64,000 nucleotides of DNA from Hypomesus transpacificus (GCF_021917145.1 NC_061068.1:11939210-12003209), one strand, 5' to 3'; positions 11,350 to 24,377 are shown, numbered from the stretch's first letter. Notes: generated from the letters alone by a model not told the origin. Made by a program: numbers and translations.

Positions 11350-13392
11350 CCCTCACCTTCCCCCCCCCCCCCCGCCCCCCCCCCCCCTTTATATCAACAA
11401 CAAGTCATGGTCCAGAACCTCAGAGATCTACACAGGGTCAGTTCAGTCAAGACACTCACATACTGATTTGATCATTTCTCGCAATGGAAATGGATTTGTC
11501 TTTAGCAGAGTGGTTTTACCGAAGGGGGAAAACGTCTTACCTTGGAGCAGCAACAGTAACACAAGTACGTACTGTACAATAACAAGGCATGGAGCATGGG
11601 ATGTATCAATCTCCCCGGGGAGAGGAAATTGAATCAAACTCAATGTATAGATCTATAGTATAAAGTCAAAAGGTTTCACAGAGCAATAACAGCATCCTGT
11701 ATAAGGTATGGAGGTTTACAGGTAGCCTACATAACGCACAATGAGTTAGCATGTGTGTCCTGATCAGTCGCTTTGGTACATATCTCAAATCGTTCTAAAC
11801 ATTTGCCAAGCAGTAAGTGCATTTCTCGAAACAAGTCATACAAACTGCAACACACAATGGATTACTAACAAAAGCCTGAAAATGTTGTCAAGATTCTTAC
11901 CCCATCTTTCAAAGGGCATACATGTCAATGAACACATCTGTGCCATCAGAATGAAAAGCCCTTGTTTCATTGTTCACAAACAAGACATTCAAAATGCTTA
12001 GCCATGTTGTCAACTTGACACTGTTGTGTAAGTAGTTTCTATGGCTACGGTTTTTATGACAATTACAGTATTGAAAATGCCCAAGGTTGCAGTCTTTATG
12101 TAGGGCGCGTATCAATTTAAAAAGAACAAAATATGAAATTGCTCACTGTATGTGGGAGATTGATTGACAGGATTCACATTTATTGTTTGTACTGTAATTT
12201 GTCGACAGAGCATGTTATTGATATACAGAAAAATACAAAACCGTTATACAGCACTGCATAGGAAAAGAATATTTAAAATGTAAACATAGGAATCATCTCT
12301 TAGGAATAACTGTTTATGCTGTTGGCTCAACCGTTTTGCACGTAATGACTTCTGCAATGAGGTAAAGCCCACATGTTTTGGAGGAGAACAGAGAACCAAC
12401 ATATTTTGATCAACATGACTCAACCAATTGATAATGTGTGAAACGGCATACAATTATACACACTCATTTGCACGAACGTACCTAGGGATTGAAAATGTGT
12501 TCAAAAGAAAAATAAATAGATTTTTACGATTTGAGACTAGGTGATGCGGAGGTTGAACAAATAGTTTTGAGAATTTCGATTGTGATCAGAAAAATGTCCC
12601 AAAGCGACTGAAGAAAAACTCCCAAAATAGGGGAAGCCCAGACCTTCAATCAGCACACCTGCAGCTGATCGGATGGGTGACGTCAGCTGATGACATGGCG
12701 TGCAGCTCGAGTGCCGTGCTAGTTTGTCAGTTCTCACTGTGAGACAGGGCACACGTTTCCCTCAGCATCTGTATTGAACCAGTGGAAGTAGGATCCACTC
12801 TTCTATCTCCTGGTGCCAATAGACAAAGCCAATAAGGCTTCCTAATGTGTTCTATAGTGGTGTTCCAGGAAATCTTCAGTCTCGGCTCTTAAAGACACAC
12901 TCACAGCTGCACTGCCTGAATGTAAAACCATAACAATGCAGATCATGTTTAACATGCCCAGAGAAACATCTTGAGGTTTTCGTTTCTGAACTGTAGGAAT
13001 GAATAGTCCCATTTAAGCAGCATGCAAAGTTAACCGATGCTGCGTGCGGGTCTTCGTGATGTGTTTCCAGTTTATACTGTAAACTGGTAAGGATGTTTAC
13101 ATGTGTGTCCCTAACATGCTATTAAAGGGAGCAAGGATGGTTGTTGCGTATCTCTCCCTTCTGCTGTCAGTTCCTGTACTCAGCCCTAGACACGTGGAAC
13201 TGGGCCAACAGCGATCGATTGGGAGCTCTCCAGGTGATCACCGACTCACTTCCTTCCTGGGGACATGTGTGGCACCCTCCCCACCCCCCACCACCCCCAT
13301 CTTACCCCCCCCCCTCCCCCGCCCACACTACCACCCCCCCCCCCTCCCCAGGTGGGAGATGTGGGAGGCAGCACTGGGCTCTAGGCCCATTC
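11350..13392. other. Non-coding stretch, poly-C at its left end
   Basis: A poly-C run lies at about 11,359-11,388. The rest is AT-rich with no recognised exon. A full cAMP-response-element palindrome, TGACGTCA, lies at 12,678-12,685 next to CAGCTG E-box words. A C-rich stretch at about 13,274-13,350 gives spurious proline-rich ORFs. Confidence 0.45.
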
Positions 13393-13508
13393 ATCTTCCT
13401 TTCCCTGATGAAGATATCTCTCAAAAGATTAAACATGTAAAACTGGAATTGGTCGACAACCTGGAAAAAAACAGATAAATAACCTCACAGGCACAGCCAG
13501 CATCTCAG
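13393..13508 (+). repeat. Left arm of a long inverted repeat
   Basis: About 116 bp that matches the reverse complement of 14,125-14,245 at roughly 80 percent by eye. It includes an identical block, TTCCCTGATGAAGATATCTC, at the outer end and near-identical CCTCACAGG and GTCTCA-type blocks at the inner end. The two arms enclose a spacer of about 615 bp holding a 20-bp minisatellite. No transposase or terminal-repeat family was recognised. Confidence 0.75.
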
Positions 13509-13720
13509 GTTTCCAACTTCATGGATAAACAACTATCAACCGTCAGCCTCGTGTATCTTCCTGCGTACACACACACACACACATTTAACCCTGCAGTATA
13601 TTTCATGAGTAATTATTTGCCCCATTTTTCATATTCCACCCACACTAGATATGGTTATGTGACCTAGATTGCTTTTACAGCAAGCTGTCCTGTTCGTCTC
13701 TATCAGAAAGCATCGGATGA

Positions 13721-14040
13721 GACCCAGGTACAGGGTGGTAGACCCAGGTACAGGGTGGTAGACCTAGGTACAGGGTGGTAGACCTAGGCACAGGGTGGTA
13801 GACACAGGCCCAGAGTGGTAGACCCAGGTACAGGGGGGTAGACCCAGGTACAGGGTGGTAGACCCAGGTACAGGGTGGTAGACCTAGGCACAGGGTGGTA
13901 GACCCAGGTACAGGGGGGTAGACCCAGGTACAGGGGGGTAGACCCAGGTACAGGGTGGTAGACCCAGGTACAGGGGGGTAGACCCAGGTACAGGGTGGTA
14001 GACCCAGGTACAGGGGGGTAGACCCAGGCACAGGGTGGTA
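13721..14040. repeat. 20-bp minisatellite, 16 copies in exact register
   Basis: Sixteen copies of GACCCAGGTACAGGGTGGTA and close variants (T/G at position 17, occasional GACCTAGGCA). There is no insertion or deletion, so every unit starts at a multiple of 20 from 13,721. It sits between two inverted-repeat arms. The minus-strand frame across it (20 residues per three units) is a repeat artefact. Confidence 0.95.
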
Positions 14041-14124
14041 GATCGTCTAATCAGCGGCGAGGGCCAAAGGATGACTTAAAAGAAGAATCCATGATACTGA
14101 CATCAAACACGCTATCTAAGATTC

Positions 14125-14245
14125 CCTTGAGACGCTCGCTGTTCCTGTGAGGTTAGTTATCTGTCTTTTATTTCCAGGTTGTGGATCAACCCCAGTTTTT
14201 CATATTCCATATTGAGAGATATCTTCATCAGGGAAGGGAAAGTGA
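14125..14245 (-). repeat. Right arm of a long inverted repeat
   Basis: Reverse-complement partner of 13,393-13,508, as described there. The arm also carries TTTTTCATATTCCA, which is repeated directly at about 13,624-13,638 inside the spacer. Confidence 0.75.
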
Positions 14246-15578
14246 ACCCAGAGATGGAAGAGGAGATTGTCTGGGGTCAGAGAAAGGTGAGGGAGAGGGA
14301 GGAATAAAGATTGTTGAAACTGATTCATAACTGCTGGTTCCTCAATAGCTGTCCAAGGGGGAATTGAACCACTTTCACTCTACCATTACATTTTCTTCAT
14401 GAAGCAGCCACTTTTATCCAAAAGGACAAACACAAAGTGCACATAGAAACTCTACGGTAGCAAAAGATCAAAAGTGTGAAGGTCTACAGGATTTTGGTGG
14501 CTAGAGTCATGCAACATTCCGTATTTACTAATAGCCACATATCAGCTGCCAGGCATGATGAACACAAAACATCCGACAAAACAAGTGTAACCATAACATC
14601 TCCATTTCTGAAAAACAACAACAGTTGTTAAAGTGCCATAATAACATCTTGATTACAGTAGCCAGCTAATGAATGCGTGGTGAACAACATTAGAGCTGTT
14701 AGACTGCCCAAGCTGCCGACAATGCTGCTAGAACACTAGGTTGTCTACCTCCAAGAACAAGGCAACCAAATAAATATTGTTTCCAAACCAGTTCAGAGAA
14801 AGAAAAAGAGGGGCACAGAGTGAAAGAGCGAGAGAGATACATACAAAGTGGGATAGAAGTGAGGAGGAGAGAGACAGAGGGTGACCCTGAGCAGACAGAT
14901 CCGTTTGTCATTGAGACGACATGTTTGCCATGCTTGCCCCAGTGTGTGTTCCTACAGGCAGATCTATATAGAGACCAGAATGCTGCTACATGCCAGGGTA
15001 AGCCCCGACACACACACACACACACACCATTCCACACCCCCCCCACACACACACACACATCTACACACAGAGGAGTGGGCGAGGTTACAACGTTTTCTGA
15101 ACATACGCGATTTGGTATGACCGAGTGGGTGTCTGAAACCTACACGGCTGTTTCAGTTGGTTTCCTATTGTAGATGCATGCTGACAGGTGGAGGGGACCA
15201 TTGTGCTGGGGGGTCACCATAGGTCAGACTCCCTCAGGCTCCAACGCCATCTCTGGGAGTGTTTATGAACAGCAGGCTTGACTATAATCAGGAAGACCAG
15301 CACACATCACACACACTGCTATCTCACAGTCAAATTTGATCTGTAAATATTGTGGTCCACATGCACACACCATGAGGTTCAGCAGGCACAGATCAAAACC
15401 TAGATTGAACGAAATATCCATGGAGTGTCTCTGTTGGGAAGGCCTTTGTCCTGGGTTAAGTAACCTGGGCAATGTTTTTTCAACAGCACAAAACTAAATT
15501 GCATCAAAGTAACAGTTGGATTTGGGTTAGCTTTAACGATGCAAGTGGCAAACAATCAGGTGATCCTATAAAGGGTTT
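14246..15578. other. Non-coding stretch
   Basis: No exon recognised. A fragment at about 14,386-14,430 (TTACATTTTCTTCATGAAGC followed by a TTTATCCAAA word) resembles the tail of a tRNA-derived SINE on the minus strand but is too degraded to call. Short (CA)n tracts lie at about 15,009-15,058. Confidence 0.4.
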
Positions 15579-16454
15579 TGTCACGAGGACCATATTCAGT
15601 ACCGTATTAAACCAACTAGCTGCAGGTGTGCAGCAGGGAAGCACCCAGCTGGTCGCAATTAACCGGGGGATTGGGAGGGTTTTTAAACTCAGATCACCGT
15701 CAATCAAAGGGCGTTGGGACTGGAAGGAGAACTGAAACTGGAGGCGGAGAGAGGACTGGAAGCGGAGAGAAGGACTGGAAGCAGAGAGAGAGGACTGGAA
15801 GCAGAGAGAGAGGACTGGAAGCAGAGAGAGAGGACTGGAAGCAGAGAGAGAGGACTGGAAGCAGAGAGAGAGGACTGGGGGAGCAAGGGACTGCAACACA
15901 GTGCGCACGGACACGGACTTTCGCCGAAGCTGAGTACCGTGAATTCTACGCAGTCAAGCTTGTGGAACGTGCTGCCCGGACTGCTCGGCCTATTGATACA
16001 CCTGAGTTTGAGGTTTTATCCACAGTTGTGTTACGCTTGCACACGTGAGTTTGATGTGTGGTGTGCCCATGTTCCACTGTTTTACAGATTTTGCCGTTCA
16101 TGCACTAGTTGGAGCACCCTGCAGTCCCGGGTGGGCGATAGGATTACGTCCAGTGTGCGCAGAATAATCAATCGGACTATTCCAGCAGTCTCCGGATAAC
16201 CCCCCTTCCCCCTGCTGGAGGAGGCCAGTATCAGCGGCCACCAGAGGAACCAGGCTACCTTATCTCCTGCCAGAGCCTCTTGAGGCGATCAACAACAAGG
16301 ACTTCCTTTTCTTTTTTATTTCTTTTTACCAATAAATCTAATACATTTTATACCTCGATTCTACGAGTTTTGGCATCTTTTGAGTGGGAGATACGTTTTG
16401 CTCCTCAGAGTAAGAGTAGACTAAGTGGAGGCACCAGCGCCCCCACCTGTGACA
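15579..16454 (+). mobile_element. Solo LTR, Ty3/gypsy-like
   Basis: An 876-bp element begins TGTCACGAGG and ends CACCTGTGACA, so its ends form the short inverted repeat TGTCAC/GTGACA expected of an LTR. It is flanked on both sides by GTTT, a 4-bp target-site duplication. A TATA-like TTTTTAAAC lies at about 15,679 and an AATAAA signal at 16,331-16,336, about 120 bp from the 3' end, giving U3-R-U5 order on the plus strand. No internal gag-pol region or second LTR is present, which fits recombination between two LTRs. The U3 part carries a 20-bp tandem repeat. Assignment to Ty3/gypsy is an inference from the ends and the length of the target duplication. Confidence 0.7.
15718..15882. repeat. 20-bp tandem repeat inside the solo LTR
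   Basis: About eight copies of AGGACTGGAAGCAGAGAGAG. The central five units are identical and the leftmost are degenerate. It lies in the U3-like part of the LTR. Confidence 0.9.
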
Positions 16455-16941
16455 GTTTTATATATCAGATAAAAGGGTTAGGGTAAGACAAATGGCTGAT
16501 AAGTGGCCTCGATGTAAATGACCTGTGAAGTCACGGTCAAGGGCAGGACACAGACACACCCATTTGTACAAGAGCGTGTGCATGAGAAGGTGTGTGCGCA
16601 TGACTAAATGTGTGTGTGTGAACGTTTGAGAGTGCACAAGTGTGTGTGGGTATAAACTATCCTTCAGGTCAAGAAACAGACATCAGATGTCAAAGCATGT
16701 AAGCATGACAGTTTGATCTCACATGCCCTGATATTTACCTGTCAACAGCACAATCTGATGCCCCCTCATTAAAGGTGGTTCCATGACACAATATCTTGAT
16801 GTGTGATCTGTTTCCATCTATTTACCTGTTTCTCAAAACAAGACAGGGATGGAAAGAAAGAGAGAGAGGTAAGGAAGGAAGAAGGGAATTAGGGAAATAG
16901 AGGAGAGAAAAAGAGAGGAGATAGAGAGAAAGATATATATA

Positions 16942-16978
<37 letters not shown>

Positions 16979-18020
16979 GAAAAGAAGAAGGAGAGTTATG
17001 ACAACTGGAAATGGTTCTTTGAAGAAACATCCCTTGAGCGATCCTGTAGCGTGTCATCATCAATCACATTTTTGAGGTTGATACAAGATAACGATGACAG
17101 CGTGGATGATCATAACCATTATGACCTACGCGGAGCATCCCGCAGATCTGAGACGAGCTGACTGGAGGAGACAGAGCTATGCATTGTGGGAGCACACGTG
17201 CAAACTGACTGGAGAAGTGTTACGTAATGAACGGGCTCCATCCTAACGTAAGCGAACATGCAAGGATGTGGTCAAAGGAAAGCTGAGCCTCTGTGTGGGA
17301 CTACGGTTCTGTATGTGTTACCACCATATACACACACACACACACAGAACCTTCTGTTCTAACCCAGCTACAGAACAAGGTGTGTGTGTGTAGGTGGGTG
17401 GGTGTTGTCCATGTGTATTGTGATTATAAAACCGAATGCATGTGTTTGTTAATGTGCAACCGTTACGTGCTACACCCATCACTGTTTGCTGTTGTCATGA
17501 CAATACTGGGAGTATGCGTGTATGTATGCGTCTCTACTGACATACTACATTGCATGGGGCCTAGTACTTCTGTGTTTTGTGTGATTGGGATCTGGATGAG
17601 TCTTGACTGCACAGCCATGAGAAACGTAGCGTGAGTGAATCTGTCTCATACGTTAAGACGTCAGTATGATCACAGTTTCACAACAGGTATTTCGTTTAAA
17701 CATTGCGACAACCTCTGAAATCCTTCCCACATCCTCCTTGATGTTTAATTTGTGTAGTTTGTCTTAATGATGATGGAGCTCATAAACAGGAACTATGAAC
17801 AAAATGCCCGCCCTTTGTTTCCGATGTCTTGTGAGCGGGATGGCGTGTCACCTGGGATGTGTGTGTACATGTAGGCCCAGAGGCTGTGTGACCTTTTACA
17901 GACCAACGCTTCATTGTAGCATCTGACGTAACAGCATGGGAACATGGCCACCAAAACCTGACCAAATACTCTTAAAAACGTTTTTTACAACTTGCACAAG
18001 CCCACAGGATCATTGCCAAG
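16455..18020. other. Non-coding stretch
   Basis: No exon recognised. A GA-rich block with a (GA)n run lies at about 16,850-16,985, and small (CA)n and (GT)n runs lie at about 17,330-17,400. Confidence 0.4.
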
Positions 18021-18026
18021 ACACTG

Positions 18027-18210
18027 ACGCACACGTACACACGTACACACATGCGCACACACACACACATGCACACACACATGTACACACACACACATGT
18101 ACACACGCACACACACGTGCACACACACACACACACACGCACACACACACGCACACACGTACACACACACACACACACAGACACACACACACTCGTACAC
18201 ACACACATTT
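18027..18210. repeat. Compound (CA)n microsatellite
   Basis: About 180 bp of CA repeats interrupted by CG and GTAC words. Long ORFs of alternating Thr-His or Cys-Val across it are artefacts. Confidence 0.9.
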
Positions 18211-18888
18211 TCAAACCCACCTAGTTACAATTCTACTATAATTACTGTGGTTTTCCCAGTAGTTCAACAAATGACTTGCTATCAGGCAGAGGGAGGGTCA
18301 GTTATGCTGTGATGAAAACATTAGGATCTCAGAGACAAGTATAGCTAGACCGGCAGACAGACAGACAGAGGTGCAGAGACAGGGTCGTAAAGATAATTGT
18401 CCTCCACAGGCCCAACAAGGTGACACCCAGACACCTGAAGCTTTTGTCCTTCACCCCGTATAAACGTCCAATTTCTCTAATGAGGTGACGCTCTGGCAAT
18501 GTGTCAACAGCCAGGCCAGACTTTCCCATTGAGCACGGACAATGCACAAATGGCAAGGTGGCATTCAGTGTGGTTCAGTCACTGGGGAGGTGTGTCACAG
18601 CAGAGCAGACCGACACCCCCCCCCCCCCTCTGCTCTCCTACCACCAGCGGCCACACACGTCCATGTGCTGAGGCCTCTGCAGAGTCCCTGGCCTGCTTGA
18701 AGCTCATATCTGTGTCGTAAACATAGCAGACGCCTCACCTACATCTTCGTCTCCACGGAAGACGCGCTTCTGAACCTGTAATTTGTGCTGCGGAAAACTT
18801 CTAGACCATGAAGGGGCACCCGAAAATATTCCTTGAAGCGCAGAGCAGCCACAGAACCCTCCCATTATCTCACTCTCCCACCACTCTC

Positions 18889-18933
<45 letters not shown>

Positions 18934-19669
18934 ATAACACACACACATGCACACACGCGCACGCTTTTGCCGTAAACACATTCCTATCTAATCTGATGGC
19001 AATAATGACTAACCCGTTTCCCATCAGAGGAAGGTGTTAAGGTGCTAACCCACTTGGCATGTCTGCCCTGATTATCTGGAGACGTTAGCCAGGGAACACC
19101 TCCACGTCAAACACACAAGTCCAAACAGGAAACACTGTGACAGAGTTTCAAATTCAGACATTCAGGTTCAGAAGAAACGTTCTCAAGTTCATGTCAGTCC
19201 ACCAGCAGGACAGAGTGACTCAGACTTGCGCCCGGTGGCTTGGTCAGAGGTTAAGTGTTGGGCTAACTAAAGAAGCTAACCTCATGTCTAGAGTAGCATG
19301 GGGACTTTTATCATCTGCTGTTTGCTTCTTTAACAGTAAATGTGGTCACTCATGGGACCATTGGTCATGTGACCTGTGTGGTGCTGCCACAGATAACCGA
19401 CCTAGAGTCTAAGATGTCTGTGCTCACCCACTTATCTGCTGCTGGGTTGTAAGGCTGGCTTCTGCGCTACTAGCATATCAGTACAGGGTTAGAACACAAG
19501 CACCCACGTCCTCAGCCTAACACATTCTTGTTCTGGGTACGTCTGTCCTGCTATTAAAGCCTTATATGGTATTTGTACTTGCTGTAGTAGCTGATAAGAT
19601 CTCGTGGTTTTCGGACTTTTACAGACCACAATGTAAGCTGCTGGTGAATGAACTACGTCGGGGCAAATG
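18211..19669. other. Non-coding stretch
   Basis: No exon recognised. A (CT)n tract lies at about 18,883-18,929. The sequence GGTGGCTTGGTCAGAGG near 19,232 is weakly tRNA-like but has no matching box B. Confidence 0.4.
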
Positions 19670-19895
19670 ATATGGTCCTGGACTATATCTCTACTCTTGG
19701 ACTATGACTTGACTCTTGGACTACAGCTAGCCCTCTTGACTATAGCTAGCCCACTTGACTATAGATAGCCCTTAGGAATATCTATAGGCCGGGGACTAGC
19801 TACCCTCTTGGACTAATAGCTACCTTCTTGGACTAATAGCTACCCTCTTGGACTAATAGCTACCTTCTTGGACTAGAGCTAACCCTCTTGACTAC
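19670..19895. repeat. Degenerate 20-bp tandem repeat
   Basis: About ten diverged copies of a unit close to TACCCTCTTGGACTAATAGC. The three copies around 19,805-19,865 are nearly identical, while the left part is strongly diverged. Confidence 0.8.
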
Positions 19896-21900
19896 TGTTA
19901 GCTGGTGCTACTTTTCCTTGTAGTCCTCCAGCCTGATTTGAGGGCAGTGGTGTGCTGCCTGCTGTCTGTAACTGTCCTGCCTGGCAGCCTGTGTGCTGTC
20001 TGACCACACGCTCTCACCCCCAGACCTTTCCTGCTGCCGTGTCTCCTCACACTCACCAATCACCCTCAACGTCCTTGTTGTTGATGCTGTCTCCCACACA
20101 GACCTGCACAGACACACACACATAGACACACATAGACACACACACACACACACAGTTATACCCTTTGCGTCTGTCAGATATACGGCACAGGCGTCAGGAT
20201 CTCCCTTCCTGTCCTTCCCAGTCTCACCATCTGTCCGTCCACGCAGGAAGGCTGAGCGGCTCCGACACCCAGATTCTTCTCAGCAACTCCAGACGAGGGG
20301 GGGGCATGGGAGTGTGTGGAGGGGAGACGGGGGGAGGGGGGGGGGTCGTGAGGGCAGCAGTGGGATGGGGGGGCAGGACAGAGGGTGTGACAGGATGCCT
20401 GGATGTCTTAAATAAAGAACAGAGATCACAGAGGATGTGCATGGACTTGCTGGAGCGAAACATATTCACTTGGATCAGATTTGACTGTTGGACACAGTCT
20501 GAAAAAAACATCCCCTTGTCACTGACAATCTAAAAGCTCATTTCAAGTGACTTCACCATCATCTGTTCTGGTTCATTTGTACCAGAAGATTGAGGGGCCT
20601 TGGAAGTGGCAGTGAGGCCAGCTACGGTGAGTGTGTGCTGGGTCTGATCGGGCCTGTCTTGGAGGAGCCCCTCCACCTCCAGTTGCTCAGAGAACAGGGA
20701 TCACCTACAGTAGCTTCAAACCTAGTTAAGTGTCACAACCAGTGCACTGTCCCTTTAAAGCCCTTATCCGTGATACTCGCAATAGGGTTTTCCAGGAAAC
20801 CTTAGCAGGAGCATTGTCCCAATGTACCTAGATGGTGCATTTGTCCCGACCCCTCGTGATGGTCACATGACTGTCATGGAGAACACGTCTTTCTTTGGAT
20901 CTGCTGACTCAACTGAAGTCGCCATGGATACAGCCTTGTTATTGTAGCGGTTAAAACACACACTCCCTCCACTTTCACACACACACGCACACACCCACAG
21001 GTTTTGGATCGTTTATTCCTTGTCTTGTTCTGACATTCGTGAACACAAAGTCCTGAGCATGTAAGAGGGGGCAGGAGTGTAAGGGCTTGTTGCTGTGGCT
21101 GGGCCTCCCTCTCCACACCCTGGTGTTCTGGAATCCCACCTCTGCATTCACACAGACACTGGCTGCCAGAGGAGAGATCCAACCTCGACAACAACAACAA
21201 CAACAGAAGGTCTTATGTTTTCGATTACCTAGAATGCCAGGAAGTCTTGCAGACAGTGCCATAAATCCAGACTTGTTTTCCAGTTATGCATTGTGAGTTC
21301 AGTCAAAGCGAGGCATGGGGAGAGGAAATGAGCTAGGTGGGGTGATGTGGGGGAAGGTGAGGGAGAGGGATGACTTTTTGATTCCCGCTCCAACGGGGAT
21401 GTTCCTCATTAACCTGACTTCCCATCGTCTCTCCTCCAGGGGTTCTGCAGGACGGTTCCCCCTGTCCCTTCCCCTTCCTCTCCTCCCATCCCTCCTTCCT
21501 TTCTCCCTCTAAGTCCCTCTAGGGCCCTCCCTCCCCTCCAGGTCCCTCTCCTCCCCCTTCATCCCTCCATCCCCTCCAGAGCCCCCCTCCTTCTCCCTCA
21601 CCTGCAGAGCTCTCCCTCCTCCCTCCCCCTCTGCCCCCCCCCCCCCCCCCCCCTTCCAGGCTAGTGTCCTCTCCTCTGCAGGCCCCTCCAGACATGATGT
21701 GAGTTGAAGGGCTTGGAACCAGTGAGGGGGTTGGAGATGAATGACCAGCACTCTGCCAAACAAGCAAGTCAAGCTCAGACTGACCCAATCAGTGGGAGGT
21801 CGGAACCCACGTCAAAACCCATAACCATCTCACCCTGTTGGGTTAGCTATGCAGCCCCTCTGTGTGAGTGGGTGAGTGAGTGAGTGAGTGACTGTGTGTG
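19896..21900. other. Non-coding stretch with long pyrimidine tracts
   Basis: (CA)n lies at about 20,112-20,155. A G-rich block lies at about 20,297-20,375. A nearly pure pyrimidine stretch runs from about 21,425 to 21,660, including a poly-C run at about 21,634-21,653. No exon was recognised. Confidence 0.4.
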
Positions 21901-21902
21901 AA

Positions 21903-21926
21903 AGAGAGAGAGAGAGAGAGTGAAAA

Positions 21927-22020
<94 letters not shown>
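21903..22020. repeat. (GA)n microsatellite
   Basis: About 118 bp of GA repeats with a few A interruptions. It is a homopurine mirror repeat. Confidence 0.9.
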
Positions 22021-22023
<3 letters not shown>

Positions 22024-23699
22024 AATGGCATGTAGGCTGCTGTTACTTGCGCTCTGGAGAGTACTTGGTATAGAAGTGGCTAAACTTAGCTTTGTCCCCA
22101 GAGAGTCAGGGTTAGAGGGGTCCCAGACCTGACAACAGCATATCCTGTAAGTTGGCCTGTTCTCATGTTCTCTTGTCTCTAAGGATGGTCACTAATAGCC
22201 ATGTGTGGGCGGTGTGTGTGAGTGTTTGTGAGTGCGGCTGCGATTGCTTGTATGCATGAGTATGTGTGCTTTATAGTTCAGGACCATGTGAACGTCAGTC
22301 TATCCACAGGTCGGTGGACCTGTACTCCTTACATCCAGACGAGGAAGGGCGGAGGGGGAGGGGAGAAGGGGGAGGGGAGGAGGGGCCTGAGACAGACACA
22401 AACTTACAAACCTGCATGGGGTCAACTGAGGTGAAGAGCACAAGTCCAGGGCCGCTGTCCTGGAATAATGAGAGAGAAAGAAAAAGAGACAGAATGGCAC
22501 AGAGAGACAGAGAGAATGGCAGTGAAAAGAGAAAAGTGAAAGAGAATGAGAGAGAAAAAGATACACTGTAGACAGCTGAAAAAGAGAGTGTTAGATGGGG
22601 AGCGGGAGAGGAAAAGCGTTTGATGTGGACAGTGTTCAGGAGCGGACTGGTGTTGTTGTGAAGGTTACAGGAAGAGGGAGCGGCCCAACTTTATTGAACG
22701 TCTCTTATCATGAATGCCAGGTTGTTGACACACTGCACTCTCCCCCCTCCCTCCCCTCCCCTCTCTCCTTCTCTTATCTTTCAGTCGTTTTTTCAGGTTT
22801 GGTTTTGGTGGGGGTGTTCACTTGCTCAATGTGAACTTTTGTTACCGGCCATGTGCTGTCCATCCTTTGCCACCTTACGGGAATAATACAGGTCTGTTAA
22901 AATATTATCTCTCTCTCTTTCGCTCTCCCCCCCCTTCTCTCTTTCTGCTCTCCTATACATCCCTTATAGATTTCAAGGCTGTGATCAGTGCAAGCTAGAC
23001 TGGAGAGAGTTTCCATCACGTCTCGAATCCCATCCAGTGTTTTGAGGCCCTTCAGGAATCCTCGTACACAGGAAGCAAGACTCAAACAGGCGCCCACAAC
23101 AGACACTCTTGGTGCCAGAACTGGGGGAACACACATTCTGAGACTTTTACAGTGTAATCCTGTCTGTGAGGATAAGACGGCTTGTATTACTCCAGGTATG
23201 GGTCGAGTCAGTCCCGCAGCAGTTGTCTCCCTACTGCACAGCAGAGACAGAAACCAGCATGAAAGGGAAAGAGCCTGTTATGACATTACAGTAGGGTATT
23301 GTGCTGGTGTGTGTAGTGCGGTCGAGGGTGAGTTGGGGTGTAATGCGATGCAGCCTGACAGGGGACACGGGGCCCGGGGTCCCATACTCCACCGAGGCCT
23401 GCCAGAGAGAAACCTCAGAGAGAAAACACACTGGTCATAACAAAAACATGGAACGTAACCCAGGAGACTGGTCTCATGGAAATCGTCAGCATCAGTTGAA
23501 ATGATACAGATATGAAGGGACAAAGGTCAGGACTGTAGTTCTGACTGTACAAAGGCAATATTTGAAATACCAGATATTATTTCATCATCTTTGATTTTAT
23601 CAATTGTGCAATTGACTTTCATGATTTTTTTGTATTGTTCATTTTTTCATGCATTGCTTTATTAAATGCAGTACCATGTATGGAGGCAAAACATAATGA
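22021..23699. other. Non-coding stretch
   Basis: GA-rich blocks lie at about 22,335-22,385 and 22,460-22,560, and a CT-rich block at about 22,735-22,780. No exon recognised. Confidence 0.4.
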
Positions 23700-23875
23700 C
23701 ATTGTTAGATCAAATCAAATAAAAATGTATTTGTTCAGCCCTTTTTACTCGCAAGCATGTCACAGGGGGCTTCACATACGCCCATAGAACTGCCCCTCAA
23801 CCAACCTAAACCCTCAAGGAAGACAAGGAAAAACTCCCGGGAAAAAACTCACTAGAGGAGAAAACATGGAGGAGA
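23700..23875 (+). mobile_element. Fragment of a dispersed teleost-type repeat
   Basis: The order of words (CAAATCAAATAAAAATGTAT, then CAGCCCTTTTTACTC, then GTCACAGGGGGCTTCACA, then AAGGAAAAACTCCCGGG) matches my recollection of a dispersed repeat common in teleosts. The family and the boundaries cannot be fixed by reading alone. Confidence 0.5.
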
Positions 23876-24377
23876 TCACCTTCATAACATTCTAACAGAA
23901 TATGTTGACAGTCTAACAGAAGACTGAGACACCTTGATGCCTGATCCCCCATCATACTATTCATTGCCTGTTGCTTGTCTCTTCAGGACAGATTCAGGAC
24001 AGGGAGCTCTGGTGGCACTTGGCCCACAAAGTAATGGCATGATACTTTTTACAGGAGATTTCAGAGAAACATTGACGCTTCTTTTAAGAATTTGTCCCTG
24101 GTTCAAAACATGTGGGTTGACAATAAACCTGTCTTGTGAATTTCATTTCAAGACTCCGTCCGGTCTATTTACCTCTATTGGATCATGTACAGCTTGCATA
24201 ACAGAGTTATTGTGTTTCATGGAAAAAAAGCACAACAGTGGTCAGTTGCAGACCAGCGGTCAGTTTTGTTCCAAGAATACACCAAACATTTAGAGCCAGA
24301 ACTCTAGAGTGGAACTGTCTAGCCAATAAATGGCTGTCTATGATCTCCCCGTCCAGCCTCGTACAGGACAGGCCAAC

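Noticed and set aside
13675..14031. Minus-strand ORF of 118 residues with a repeated LYLGLPPCTWVY-like motif
   Set aside because: It is simply the 20-bp minisatellite read in one frame (20 residues per three units), with no start context or flanking coding sequence.
15880..16200. Spliced gene-like structure (ORF of 140-161 residues, intron-like GTGAGT ... TTTTACAG)
   Set aside because: The stretch lies inside a solo LTR with clear ends and target duplication, and the ORFs start in its tandem repeat.
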